From: WFZT01 sp964398355
Lineage (GTDB): Bacteria > Hydrothermota > Hydrothermia > B15-G9 > WFZT01
Reading direction: 5' to 3'
DNA length: 64,000 nucleotides
Assembly: GCA_964398355.1 (NCBI GenBank)
Contig: CAYNMM010000030.1
Span: forward strand, 1-64,000
In this document: positions 26,645 to 34,628 of the stretch, piece by piece
How positions within the stretch are numbered: position 1 is the stretch's first letter
How the letters are laid out: every line of letters starts with the position of its first letter
The notes under the pieces: model-generated
What the model was told of the DNA's origin: nothing
Databases searched by the model: none
Seen by the model: only the letters and a program-made list of their open reading frames with translations
Translations under genes and position numbers: made by a program

Positions 26645-28351
26645 ATGCGGGTCCTGAACTATGACGTTGTAATAATTGGGTCGGGAATAGCGGGATTGAG
26701 GGCATTATTGCAGTTTCTCATGAAAAGTGGCGGTCAGGGAAAGGCTGCCCTCATTAATAAGGCTCAGATGATGCGGGCACACTCCGTGGCAGCTACAGGA
26801 GGGACAGCAGCTGTCCTGAGACCCGAAGAAGGGGACAGTTACGAGCTTCATGCATGGGATACCATAAAAAATGGAGAATTTCTCTCTGACCAGGATGCAG
26901 TATTCAAACTCGTTGAAGAAATCCCGCGGGAAATCTATTTCTACGATCATATTGGACTTCCCTGGTCACGGCGTGATGATGGAAAAATTGCTCAAAGAAT
27001 TCTTTCTCCCCACAGCTTTCCAAGATGTGCCTATGCCGGTGGATGGACCGGTTTTCACATTGTTCAAACTCTATACGACAATGTAACAAAATTTGGCAAC
27101 TGGGATGGTTTTGAAGAATGCATGGCCCTCGATCTCGTTGTTCTTGATGGCGAAATAGCTGGTGTTACTGTTTGGGATTTAATTGGAGGTGAGCTCTATT
27201 TATTGAAAACCAAGGCTGTTATAATTGCTACAGGTGGACTTGGAAGGTTGTTTAAATTCACGACTTATTCTTACCAGACTACAGGTGATGGATTTGCAAT
27301 GGCTTTAAGAGCAGGAATTCCTCTGAAAGATATTGAGTTTATCCAGAATAATGAAACCAGTCTTGTTCCGTCCGGTATTTTAATCGGGTCAGCTGCTCGT
27401 AGATTAGGGGGAAAGATTCTGAATTCAAAAGGGGACAGATTCATGGGTAAATATGCTCCAGATACAATGGAAATGTCTCCAAAAGATGTAGTTGCACGAG
27501 CTATCATGACTGAGATTAACGAGGGACGTGGTTTCAGGGGACCAAAGGGACTCGATTACGTAGTCCTTGATGTTACGCATCTACCCGAAAAAATTAAGAA
27601 GGTCACACTTTCTTCAATAAGAGAACCAGTAATGAAGCTCACAGGCCTTGATATCGTGGATAGTCCAATTCCTATCAGACCGGCAGCCCATTTTTCAATG
27701 GGAGGAATTAAAACAGACCTTAACGGCCACACAAAAATTGCAGGTGTCTGGGCAGCGGGAGAAGTTGCGTGTTTATCCATTCATGGTGCAAATAGAGCCC
27801 TTGCCAACTCGACTGCTGAATGTACTGTCTGGGGTAAGATAACCGGAGACGAAGCCCTCAAGAGATCCAGGAAAATCCGGTCGTTTAAAGACGTCAATCC
27901 CGATGTCTTTGAAGAGAAAGAACTCCAGATACTTTCCTTACTCAAAAGTAAGACTCCTGGAGAATCAGTCTATGAACTTCGAAAGGAGCTTAATGAAACC
28001 CTTGAAAAGCACCTCAGGGTCTTTAGAAATAAAGAGGGGATGAAAAAGGCAAGAGACAAATTAGCAGAGTTAAAAGAACGGTTTAAAAAAGTTAGACTCA
28101 AAGATTCATCCCCATACTATAATCTTGAGCTTCTTGCCTATTTTGAATTGAGAAATATGCTGGATCTGGCAGGGGCAATTGTGGAAAGTGCCCTTTTCCG
28201 TGAGGAGTCACGTGGTCCCCATTATCGTACTGATTTTCCGCATAAGGATGACAAAAATTGGCTTAAGCACACCATTGTAGAAATGACAGAATATGGCTAT
28301 AAATTATCAACCGAACCGGTAAGAATAACTCATTTCAAACCGAATCCTTGA
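26645..28351 (+). CDS. Fumarate-reductase-like FAD flavoprotein
   Basis: 568 residues of the FrdA/SdhA/NadB family. FAD site GSGIAGL (12-18), the histidine of HSVAATGGTAAVL where FAD is bound covalently in FrdA, RPAAHFSMGGIKTD, and the C-terminal GEVACLSIHGANRALANSTAE are conserved. The catalytic arginine region KDVVARAIMTEINEGRG is present. The canonical QFHPTG substrate loop is replaced by IQNNETSLVPSGIL, so the substrate is probably not plain fumarate or succinate. No iron-sulfur or membrane anchor subunit is adjacent. It likely oxidises or reduces the acid handled by the neighbouring TRAP transporter and PrpD-like protein. Confidence 0.82.
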   Translation: MRVLNYDVVIIGSGIAGLRALLQFLMKSGGQGKAALINKAQMMRAHSVAATGGTAAVLRPEEGDSYELHAWDTIKNGEFLSDQDAVFKLVEEIPREIYFYDHIGLPWSRRDDGKIAQRILSPHSFPRCAYAGGWTGFHIVQTLYDNVTKFGNWDGFEECMALDLVVLDGEIAGVTVWDLIGGELYLLKTKAVIIATGGLGRLFKFTTYSYQTTGDGFAMALRAGIPLKDIEFIQNNETSLVPSGILIGSAARRLGGKILNSKGDRFMGKYAPDTMEMSPKDVVARAIMTEINEGRGFRGPKGLDYVVLDVTHLPEKIKKVTLSSIREPVMKLTGLDIVDSPIPIRPAAHFSMGGIKTDLNGHTKIAGVWAAGEVACLSIHGANRALANSTAECTVWGKITGDEALKRSRKIRSFKDVNPDVFEEKELQILSLLKSKTPGESVYELRKELNETLEKHLRVFRNKEGMKKARDKLAELKERFKKVRLKDSSPYYNLELLAYFELRNMLDLAGAIVESALFREESRGPHYRTDFPHKDDKNWLKHTIVEMTEYGYKLSTEPVRITHFKPNP

Positions 28352-28415
28352 GTTTTAAAAACTAATTATTTAACGAGATTTTAATGTTTGTGAATTCATT
28401 GAAACGTCATGTGGA

Positions 28416-28446
28416 AAAATTTTTACCTCAGTGAGATAAAAATTTT
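28416..28446. terminator. AT-rich inverted repeat after the flavoprotein gene
   Basis: AAAATTTTTA (28416-28425) and TAAAAATTTT (28437-28446) form a 10-bp stem with an 11-base loop, about 65 bases past the flavoprotein stop. It may be a weak terminator. The rest of the 28352-28686 gap is AT-rich and shows no gene. Confidence 0.3.
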
Positions 28447-28686
28447 AATTCTTTGAGATCAGGTATTGATATAAAAATTTCGGGAAAATCTCGTTTTCAT
28501 TTTTAGAAAACTTAATAAATAACCGTCAACGAATTTACCCTTTGAAACAAATATTTCGCATATTAAACAATTCCAAATTCATGTTCATTTCATTTTTCAA
28601 TTATTATAAATTAACATTAAATGTATTTCCAAATAAGCACTTTTAAAGAGATTTGAATATACAAAACCACCTGTCTGGATTTTGAG

Positions 28687-28728
28687 AAATAAGCAGAGGG
28701 GGTGGACCCCCACCCCCTCTGCTTATTT
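28687..28728. terminator. Perfect GC-rich hairpin in the TRAP operon gap
   Basis: A perfect 19-bp inverted repeat (28687-28705 and 28710-28728) with loop ACCC. The core is AAGCAGAGGGGGTGG. It lies 335 bases past the flavoprotein gene and 47 bases before the promoter of the TAXI receptor gene, so it probably insulates that promoter from read-through. The right arm ends in ATTT, with no longer T-run. Confidence 0.6.
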
Positions 28729-28774
28729 TAAATTATCACAAAATCGGTTTTAATTTTTGTTATATTTTGAACAA

Positions 28775-28803
28775 TTGACAGATTTATTAAATTGTATTAT
28801 AAA
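28775..28803 (+). promoter_or_regulatory. Promoter of the TAXI receptor gene
   Basis: Consensus TTGACA (28775-28780), exactly 17 bases, TATAAA (28798-28803). The leader is about 24 bases and carries AAAGGAGG. A separate strong promoter fits the usual need for more receptor than permease. Confidence 0.75.
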
Positions 28804-28833
28804 TAATGCATTAAATTTAAAAAGGAGGTGTGT

Positions 28834-29838
28834 ATGAAAAAACTGTTGGTAACAGCACTTGGCCTTGCTCTAATCTTGCCTGGAGTGAGCATGGCCAAAA
28901 AAACAAAGGTGTCATTGATCATCACAACCGCTACTACAGGGGGAACCTATTACCCTGTTGGTGTCGGTATGGCTACCCTATGGACCACAAAGTTGAAGAA
29001 GAAGGGGATAAGAGTAGCAGCTCAATCTTCCGCTGGTTCAGTTGAAAACATCCAGCTGCTCGAAACGGGTGAGGCCGAGCTCGCCATTCTTCAGGCCCCA
29101 ACCACCTACCTTGCGCTGAACGGCCTTGGACCTTTCAAAGGTCATCCCAGAAAGCATTTCCTTGCAATCACTGCACTCTGGCCTAATGTTGAACAGTACA
29201 TTCTTGTAGGTAAGAAAGTAAAAACTGGTACCCTCGATGATATCAAAGGTACAAAGTTTGTCGTTGGTAGAAGTGGATCCGGAACAGAAGCCTCTACAAA
29301 ACTTTGCTTCAGGGCAATTGGAATTGATCCTCTTAAAGACATCAAACCCGTTTATCTTGGTTACAATGAGGCTGCCAATGCGATAATTAATGGTCAGGCT
29401 GATGGTGGTTCATTCACCGCAGGAATTCCAACTTCTGCTGTGACAAGATTGTTTGCCACACCTCATGTCAAAGTTAGAATCCTTGAATTCACTGATGAGC
29501 ATCTAAAAAAACTTAACGAGAAATATCCTGGTCTCTGGAATAGATTCATCATTCCAGCTAATACTTATCCGAATCAGAAGGAACCTGTTAAATCTGCTTT
29601 CTTTGTAAACTTTCTCGCTGCCAAGGATGACCTTGATCCCGACATTGTGTACACGTTGACCAAGACTCTCTTTGAGAATCTACCGTATATGTATAAGATT
29701 CACAAAGCGGCAAGACACATAAAGCTTGAGAATGCATTGAATGGACTCCCGGTACCTCTCCATCCAGGTGCGTATAAATACTATAAGGAGATGGGTCTTA
29801 AAATTCCTGCGAGGCTTGTACCTCCTGGAATGAAGTAA
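28834..29838 (+). CDS. TRAP transporter solute receptor, TAXI family
   Basis: Periplasmic binding protein of a TRAP system, about 334 residues. Signal peptide MKKLLVTALGLALILPGVSMA, cleaved near residue 21. Family motifs: TATTGGTYYPVGVGMATLW, AQSSAGSVENIQLLETGEAELAILQ, and VGRSGSGTEASTK. The start is ATG 28834, eight to nine bases behind GGAGG, rather than the GTG two codons earlier, which overlaps that site. It surely partners the fused permease at 23178, although two enzyme genes and a hairpin lie between. The ligand of TAXI receptors is often glutamate or other organic acids; here it is unknown. Confidence 0.92.
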   Translation: MKKLLVTALGLALILPGVSMAKKTKVSLIITTATTGGTYYPVGVGMATLWTTKLKKKGIRVAAQSSAGSVENIQLLETGEAELAILQAPTTYLALNGLGPFKGHPRKHFLAITALWPNVEQYILVGKKVKTGTLDDIKGTKFVVGRSGSGTEASTKLCFRAIGIDPLKDIKPVYLGYNEAANAIINGQADGGSFTAGIPTSAVTRLFATPHVKVRILEFTDEHLKKLNEKYPGLWNRFIIPANTYPNQKEPVKSAFFVNFLAAKDDLDPDIVYTLTKTLFENLPYMYKIHKAARHIKLENALNGLPVPLHPGAYKYYKEMGLKIPARLVPPGMK

Positions 29839-29850
29839 AAAATCGAATTC

Positions 29851-29879
29851 AGGGGCGGCCGCCCTTGGCGGCCGCCCCT
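29851..29879. terminator. Perfect GC-rich hairpin between convergent genes
   Basis: A 13-bp inverted repeat (29851-29863 and 29867-29879, arm AGGGGCGGCCGCC) with loop CTT, between the 3' ends of the TAXI gene and the minus-strand metallo-hydrolase. On the minus strand it is followed by a T-rich stretch (GATTTTTT), so it could be a true bidirectional terminator, better in the minus direction. Confidence 0.65.
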
Positions 29880-29889
29880 TCGTCACAAT

Positions 29890-30945
29890 TCAAACGTAAT
29901 CCAGCACTACAGGTTTATGTCCAAGATATTCCGATGCCGTTAGGATCTTTATCCCCAGCCTTTTCCCGGTTTCCCATACGTTTGAGGTTCTCTCCCTGTA
30001 CAGAGAATCCCTCAAGAGGTGATGATCATATATTACCACCTCCGGTTTCGCATTCTCCAGAATTCGTATCATGTTTTCTATCGCTCTTTTCAGTGTTATC
30101 GAACTTGTAACGTATCCGAGCATGTATGTCATTGGTCCGTCAACGACTAAAATATCAGGATTTTCCGAAATTATCCAATCTGCATAATCCTCTATTACAG
30201 GACCACTTAAATCACTGGTATGAATAAACTTTCTTCCTTGCCACTCAATAACTACGGATATAACCCACCCAAGAGAAGAGTATTCAACTCCATGGAATAG
30301 TGGTTCCGTAAATTTAACGATTGTATCGCCGAACTTAAATGCTTTACCATCGGCAAAATTAACCTGAAGTTCTGGTACCCTGAGTTCGTTAATTTTTGGA
30401 AGTCTGGTCCAATATTTTCTCATTTTTTCAAAACGTTTCCGTCCACTTTCCAAAATGTTGGCTCTCCTCTCGTTATAATCTCCGAAATCTATAGAAAGGG
30501 CATGTTTAAGCCTGTTAATAGGCTCTTCCACATCATATCCTGAATCCGAATTTGTCCCAAGTGGTTCAATTCCGTAGAGTTTTGCGATTGATCGAAAAAG
30601 TTCTACAGCTCTTTTTCTCTGGGATTTATTGATGAAAATATTTGGATCTTTTACAAGCAGAATTTTGTTGAAATAAACATCCAGAAATTCATTCTGGTAT
30701 AAATAATGGTCGTGATGATAGTGAGAAATGATGATAATATCAACTTTTTTCGCAACATGATAAATTTTATGGAGTGCCTCACGCTTCAATTTTGTCTTTA
30801 TCTCTTCAGGTGCAGGAAATCCAGGCTGCATCCTGGCAGCTCCAGGATCAATGAGTATAGAAATGTCCGGTGTTTCGACCAGTGTAGCCATACTTTTTGC
30901 CCCGAGAGAATCAAACCAGATAGGATTAAATTTTATGTCGCTCAT
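29890..30945 (-). CDS. Metallo-beta-lactamase-fold hydrolase, UPF0282-like
   Basis: 351 residues. The metal motif is SHYHHDHYLY (HxHxDH, residues about 95-100), with further ligands in HTSDLSGP and near YDHHLL. The N-terminal GAKSMATLVETPDISILIDPGAARM is very like UPF0282 proteins, which are mainly archaeal and of unknown function. Its start lies inside the upstream cyclo-ligase-like gene (20-base overlap), so the two are co-transcribed. Substrate unknown. Confidence 0.75.
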   Translation of the reverse strand: MSDIKFNPIWFDSLGAKSMATLVETPDISILIDPGAARMQPGFPAPEEIKTKLKREALHKIYHVAKKVDIIIISHYHHDHYLYQNEFLDVYFNKILLVKDPNIFINKSQRKRAVELFRSIAKLYGIEPLGTNSDSGYDVEEPINRLKHALSIDFGDYNERRANILESGRKRFEKMRKYWTRLPKINELRVPELQVNFADGKAFKFGDTIVKFTEPLFHGVEYSSLGWVISVVIEWQGRKFIHTSDLSGPVIEDYADWIISENPDILVVDGPMTYMLGYVTSSITLKRAIENMIRILENAKPEVVIYDHHLLRDSLYRERTSNVWETGKRLGIKILTASEYLGHKPVVLDYV

Positions 30946-31672
30946 TTTTCAATTTTTTAAGAATCGGTATACTCTCTATTTGCTCATCAGAGAGAAGATC
31001 CCAGAAAATCCCGCCAGGTTTCTCAAACTTTGTATGAATTTTGAATATTTTCTCAGGGGTTACAATGAAATCCAAAGGGATGTCATGTCGTTCCCATGGA
31101 AATTTTCCTTTGAGAATCTGGATCGGATGAACTGTTGTTATTATGGGAGTCTCCTCATTTATGAGGTTGAAAGATCTCAAAATGGCATATTCCAGGTCGG
31201 AGTAACCACCCCCTTTCCCTATTCTCTGGCCATCAAGATTTACTGCCACTGAGCCAGCAACCAAAATGTCAATCTTAGTCATTTCTCGTGGATGAATCAT
31301 CTCACCGAGGCGGAAGGCACCTTTGATTGTAGAGGCCTCTTTCCATCTCCCGTTGACAGATTCCGGCGAAATCCTGACAAAGCACCTTTCATTGGTCAAA
31401 CGAGGGACTGCCATATAGACTATTTTGCCCTGTTTCAGGGCAATTTCTCTCAATTTCCTTTGAGGAGAATCCGGATTAAATTTTACCACATCTGCATTTT
31501 TAAAGATTTCAAGTTCAGATGCGATAAGGGCTGCTTTCTCGGCACCAACAAAATTTGGGATTCTACCGTACGCACCGGGGAATCTTGCAACTTGCCTGTT
31601 CTCCATCAACCTCCATACTTTTTCTCGAATTTTTTGTTTTTCTGGATTTTTAGACCAGAATTTATGGTACAT
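30926..31672 (-). CDS. 5-formyltetrahydrofolate cyclo-ligase-like protein
   Basis: 248 residues. KQKIREKVWRLMENRQVARFPGAYGRIPNFVGAEKAA at the N-terminus and GQRIGKGGGYSDLEYAILR (the phosphate-binding GxGxGY loop of cyclo-ligases) put it in the MTHFS superfamily, in the divergent branch common in archaea. A true formyl-THF cyclo-ligase role is possible but not certain. No good Shine-Dalgarno site precedes ATG 31672; another ATG 22 codons in follows GGAGG by only three bases and would delete part of the domain, so I keep the long form. Next to a UPF0282-type gene. Confidence 0.72.
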   Translation of the reverse strand: MYHKFWSKNPEKQKIREKVWRLMENRQVARFPGAYGRIPNFVGAEKAALIASELEIFKNADVVKFNPDSPQRKLREIALKQGKIVYMAVPRLTNERCFVRISPESVNGRWKEASTIKGAFRLGEMIHPREMTKIDILVAGSVAVNLDGQRIGKGGGYSDLEYAILRSFNLINEETPIITTVHPIQILKGKFPWERHDIPLDFIVTPEKIFKIHTKFEKPGGIFWDLLSDEQIESIPILKKLKNERHKI

Positions 31673-31715
31673 TTTTGAGGATTGAGGTAAAGGGGATTGA
31701 GACTTGGGGTTTTAA

Positions 31716-31756
31716 TCGCGATGTGGGGCCGCGCTTTGCGCGGCCCCACATCGCGA
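31716..31756. terminator. Perfect GC-rich hairpin after pfpI
   Basis: A 19-bp inverted repeat (31716-31734 and 31738-31756; core CGATGTGGGGCCGCGC) with loop TTT, eight bases past the stop of the PfpI gene (minus strand) and ahead of the cyclo-ligase-like gene. No T-run follows on the minus strand. Same design as the hairpins at 10803, 28687 and 29851. Confidence 0.6.
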
Positions 31757-31763
31757 AACTCTT

Positions 31764-32342
31764 TTATACTTCAATTTTTGCACCAAGTATCTTAACAAAT
31801 TCAGCCAGCCATTTAGGATGTGCAGGCCAGGCCTGTGCAGTCACGAGATTTCCGTCAACAAGTGCATCAAACAGTCCAACATCGACCCACTCGGCGCCAG
31901 CATTTACAAGATCAGGTCCCACGGCCGGGTAGGATGTTACTTTCTTGCCCTGAAGGACACGGGCAGCTGCCAGTAATTGAGGACCATGGCAAATAGCAGC
32001 AATTGGCTTATTGGCATCTGCAAAGTGTTTTACTATTTCTATAACTCGTGGATTCAATCTGATGTATTCAGGAGCTCTTCCACCGGGAAGCAGAAGGGCG
32101 TCATAATCCTCCGGTTTAATTTCGTCAAAGGTTGCATTCAGTGTAAAATTATGGCCCCTCTTCTCACTATAGGTTTGATCTCCCTCGAAATCGTGAATGG
32201 CAGTCCTCACAACCTCACCTTCTTTTTTATCCGGACATACAGCGTGGACAGTATACCCAAGCATCTGAAGTGCCTGGAATGGCACCATAATCTCATAGTC
32301 CTCCACATAGTCTCCTGCAAGTATCAATATCTTTTTGGACAT
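31764..32342 (-). CDS. DJ-1/PfpI family protein
   Basis: 192 residues, cytoplasmic. The nucleophilic cysteine C118 lies in AAICHGPQLL, with the acidic partner E14 in GDYVEDYE and the LLLPGGRAPEYI stretch. Members act as glyoxalase III/deglycase-like stress enzymes or peptidases; the precise activity is not decidable here. GGAGG precedes the ATG. Ended by the hairpin at 31716-31756. Confidence 0.88.
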   Translation of the reverse strand: MSKKILILAGDYVEDYEIMVPFQALQMLGYTVHAVCPDKKEGEVVRTAIHDFEGDQTYSEKRGHNFTLNATFDEIKPEDYDALLLPGGRAPEYIRLNPRVIEIVKHFADANKPIAAICHGPQLLAAARVLQGKKVTSYPAVGPDLVNAGAEWVDVGLFDALVDGNLVTAQAWPAHPKWLAEFVKILGAKIEV

Positions 32343-32368
32343 TTTCCTACCTCCTTTTTGTTAATTCA

Positions 32369-32396
32369 ATTATATCATAGATGCATTTGTGTTAAA
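32369..32396 (-). promoter_or_regulatory. Promoter of the PfpI gene
   Basis: Perfect TATAAT (32369-32374) with a 16-base spacer to TTTAAC (32391-32396), minus strand; leader about 20 bases with GGAGG. Confidence 0.5.
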
Positions 32397-32467
32397 AGAG
32401 GTACCTTTCTCAAAAATTTTTCAGTTAACAGGCTTCTTATTTAAACACAAATCCAGTTATACCTAAG

Positions 32468-32496
32468 TTGAAGTTCCAGAAGCCATTTGTTATCAT
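32468..32496 (+). promoter_or_regulatory. Promoter of the three-gene membrane cassette
   Basis: TTGAAG (32468-32473), 17-base spacer, TATCAT (32491-32496). The leader is about 20 bases with AAGGAGG before ATG 32523. Confidence 0.6.
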
Positions 32497-32522
32497 AAGG
32501 GGCAATATAACAAGGAGGTGTT

Positions 32523-33140
32523 ATGTTACAGAGGACGATACCACTTGCAATTGTATTTGTAATGGGAATTCTCACCACCATCCAATTTTATGTTCCTCAC
32601 CCAATTTCGCAGAAGTTTTACAGAACCACAATAGATTGGATGAACGGAATATCTTCAATGGCCATAATTCTGGCCATCGGGAGTTTAATCAAGCATCATT
32701 GGACCAAGGTATCACGAGGGCAAAACGTGGTATATTCAACGACAACACTGATTTCTCTCGCATTCATGGCTTTGATTGGGTTTATTGGGGGAATAGGGCA
32801 GCACAGTTTATTTCAGAAGTTGTTTGAAAATGTACAGATTCCATTACAGGCAACAATGTTCTCGCTCCTTGCGTTTTTTATGGCTTCGGCAGCATACAGG
32901 GCTTTCAGAGCCAAGACATTTGAGGCTACTCTACTATTGCTTGCAGCATTCATAGTTATGATCGGAATGATTCCTCTTGGATACTACATCAGTCCTGACA
33001 TCTCAAAATTCTCTCAGTGGATCCTTGACGTTCCTAACATGGCAGCGAAACGTGGGATTATGATCGGTGTTGGTCTTGGTATGATATCCACATCTTTAAA
33101 AATAATTCTTGGAATTGAGCGGAACTGGCTCGGAGGGTGA
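32523..33140 (+). CDS. Unknown integral membrane protein (cassette gene 1)
   Basis: 205 residues, about six hydrophobic helices (for example residues 8-26, 40-58, 75-95, 110-128, 135-155 and a last one near 178-195). Not recognised. FYVPHPISQKFYRTTIDWMNGISSMAIILAIGSLIKHH and a Gly-rich IGFIGGIGQ are the most distinctive stretches. GGAGG lies five bases before the ATG. It is followed at once by two further membrane-protein genes with start/stop spacing or overlap of a few bases, so the three should be made together. Confidence 0.7.
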   Translation: MLQRTIPLAIVFVMGILTTIQFYVPHPISQKFYRTTIDWMNGISSMAIILAIGSLIKHHWTKVSRGQNVVYSTTTLISLAFMALIGFIGGIGQHSLFQKLFENVQIPLQATMFSLLAFFMASAAYRAFRAKTFEATLLLLAAFIVMIGMIPLGYYISPDISKFSQWILDVPNMAAKRGIMIGVGLGMISTSLKIILGIERNWLGG

Positions 33141-33141
33141 A

Positions 33142-34008
33142 ATGAAGGAATTTCTTTTAAAATTGGGAAATATAGATAGGAGAATAATTTATGGCATCAT
33201 AGCGGCAGGTGTTATAGTCCCTCTTCTGAAACCGATTGGGCTTCCAGAAAACATTACTCCACCTGTGAAACATCTGTACGATTATATTGATTCTTTGCCC
33301 CGTGGGTCCGTTATTGTTTTATCAATCGATTACGATGCCACTGTATTGCCTGAGGTACATCCAATGGTACTGGCTGTTTTACGGCATGCGATGGTAAAAG
33401 GGATAAAGCCTATAGGGCTGGGCTTAAATCCTGCAGGTACCGGGCTTGGTCTCGACGCATTTTTAAAAGTTGGAAAAGAACTTGGAAAAAAATATGGAGA
33501 AGACTACGTCTATCTGGGGTTTAAGCCCAATGTGTCGGCGACAATACTTGGACTTGGCGAAAATATCAGAAAAGTTTTCCCAACGGACTATTTCGGTACT
33601 CCTATTGATTCAATTCCAATGTTGAGAAACGTGAGGAATTATAATGACATAGCATTGACGATCAGCTTTTCGGGATCTTCTTTACCCGAGAGTTGGATCA
33701 TGTATGCAAATGCAAGATATGGAGAAAAGATTGCATGTGGGGTGACTGCAGTTATGGCTGCGGATTTTTATCCATATCTTCAAACAGGTCAGCTGATCGG
33801 AATGATTGCTGGATTAAAGGGAGCGGCCGAATACGAAACGCTTGTAAACAGGCTATTCAAAAAATTCGGTCTCAGAAGGCCGTCTGTTATCGCAATTAGA
33901 GGAATGGATGCTAATTCACTTGCTCACGTTTTGATTATGATATTTATTATCCTTGGTAATATCGCATATTTCGCATCCAAAAGAGGGAGGAAGAATAATG
34001 TCGCATAA
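33142..34008 (+). CDS. Unknown bitopic membrane protein with a large soluble domain (cassette gene 2)
   Basis: 288 residues from ATG 33142, one base after the previous stop and behind GGAGGG; a longer frame upstream has no site. One helix near residues 15-33, a soluble domain of about 220 residues, and a C-terminal helix near 258-278 (LIMIFIILGNIAYFAS). With two helices, the domain lies on one side of the membrane. It has alternating strand/helix character (VIVLSIDYDATVLPEVHPMVLAVLRHAM; IALTISFSGSSLPESW; VMAADFYPYLQTGQLIGMIAGLKGAAEYE), suggesting a Rossmann-like fold. Not recognised; no catalytic residues are claimed. Confidence 0.7.
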   Translation: MKEFLLKLGNIDRRIIYGIIAAGVIVPLLKPIGLPENITPPVKHLYDYIDSLPRGSVIVLSIDYDATVLPEVHPMVLAVLRHAMVKGIKPIGLGLNPAGTGLGLDAFLKVGKELGKKYGEDYVYLGFKPNVSATILGLGENIRKVFPTDYFGTPIDSIPMLRNVRNYNDIALTISFSGSSLPESWIMYANARYGEKIACGVTAVMAADFYPYLQTGQLIGMIAGLKGAAEYETLVNRLFKKFGLRRPSVIAIRGMDANSLAHVLIMIFIILGNIAYFASKRGRKNNVA

Positions 34009-34627
34009 TCCCTGGGTTTGGGTTTCAGCAATTTTGTCACTTTTCATATTTTCATTTCTTTACAGGGACAATCCCTTTTACAAATTTGCTGAACATCTAC
34101 TTGTCGGAGTTTCCGCTGGCTACTATTTAAACATTTATTGGTATAATGGGATTTACCCGAATATCGTGTCACATATTGTTAAAGAGCACAACATGCTTTA
34201 CATTGTTCCACTACTACTTGGCTTGCTCTATTTCGCTATTTTTATACCCAAATTCTCTTTTTTCATAAGGTGGCCTATAGCCTTCCTTCTTGGTACGGCA
34301 TCAGGGTTTGCAATTCCAGCAGCATTTCAGGCAAGGATTATGGAGCAGGCGAAAGGGACAATTCTCCTTTCTCCTTCTTCTTATCATTCACCGCTTGCAT
34401 TCATGAATGCAATTCTGATTTTTATTGGTGTATTAACAGTTCTGTCTTATTTTTTCTTTTCAAAAGAGCATAAGGGAGGACTCAAGATCTCATCCAAAGT
34501 CGGAATAATCTTTCTAATGATCGGATTTGGCGCTTCTTTTGGATACACTGTAATGGCTCGTGTTTCTCTTTTAATAGGCAGATTGCAATTTTTACTCGGC
34601 ACATGGCTTGGATTAATTAAATACTGA
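33998..34627 (+). CDS. Unknown integral membrane protein (cassette gene 3)
   Basis: 209 residues from ATG 33998, which follows GGGAGGAAG and overlaps the end of cassette gene 2 by 11 bases. About six or seven hydrophobic helices. The N-terminus SHNPWVWVSAILSLFIFSFLYRDNPFYKFAEHLLVGVSAGYYL and a Gly-rich GLIKY end are distinctive, and AEHLLVGVSAGYY recalls small ion-channel or quinone-type segments, but I do not recognise the family. Co-transcribed with the two genes before it, and with an SDR gene one base after it. Confidence 0.7.
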   Translation: MSHNPWVWVSAILSLFIFSFLYRDNPFYKFAEHLLVGVSAGYYLNIYWYNGIYPNIVSHIVKEHNMLYIVPLLLGLLYFAIFIPKFSFFIRWPIAFLLGTASGFAIPAAFQARIMEQAKGTILLSPSSYHSPLAFMNAILIFIGVLTVLSYFFFSKEHKGGLKISSKVGIIFLMIGFGASFGYTVMARVSLLIGRLQFLLGTWLGLIKY

Positions 34628-34628
34628 A

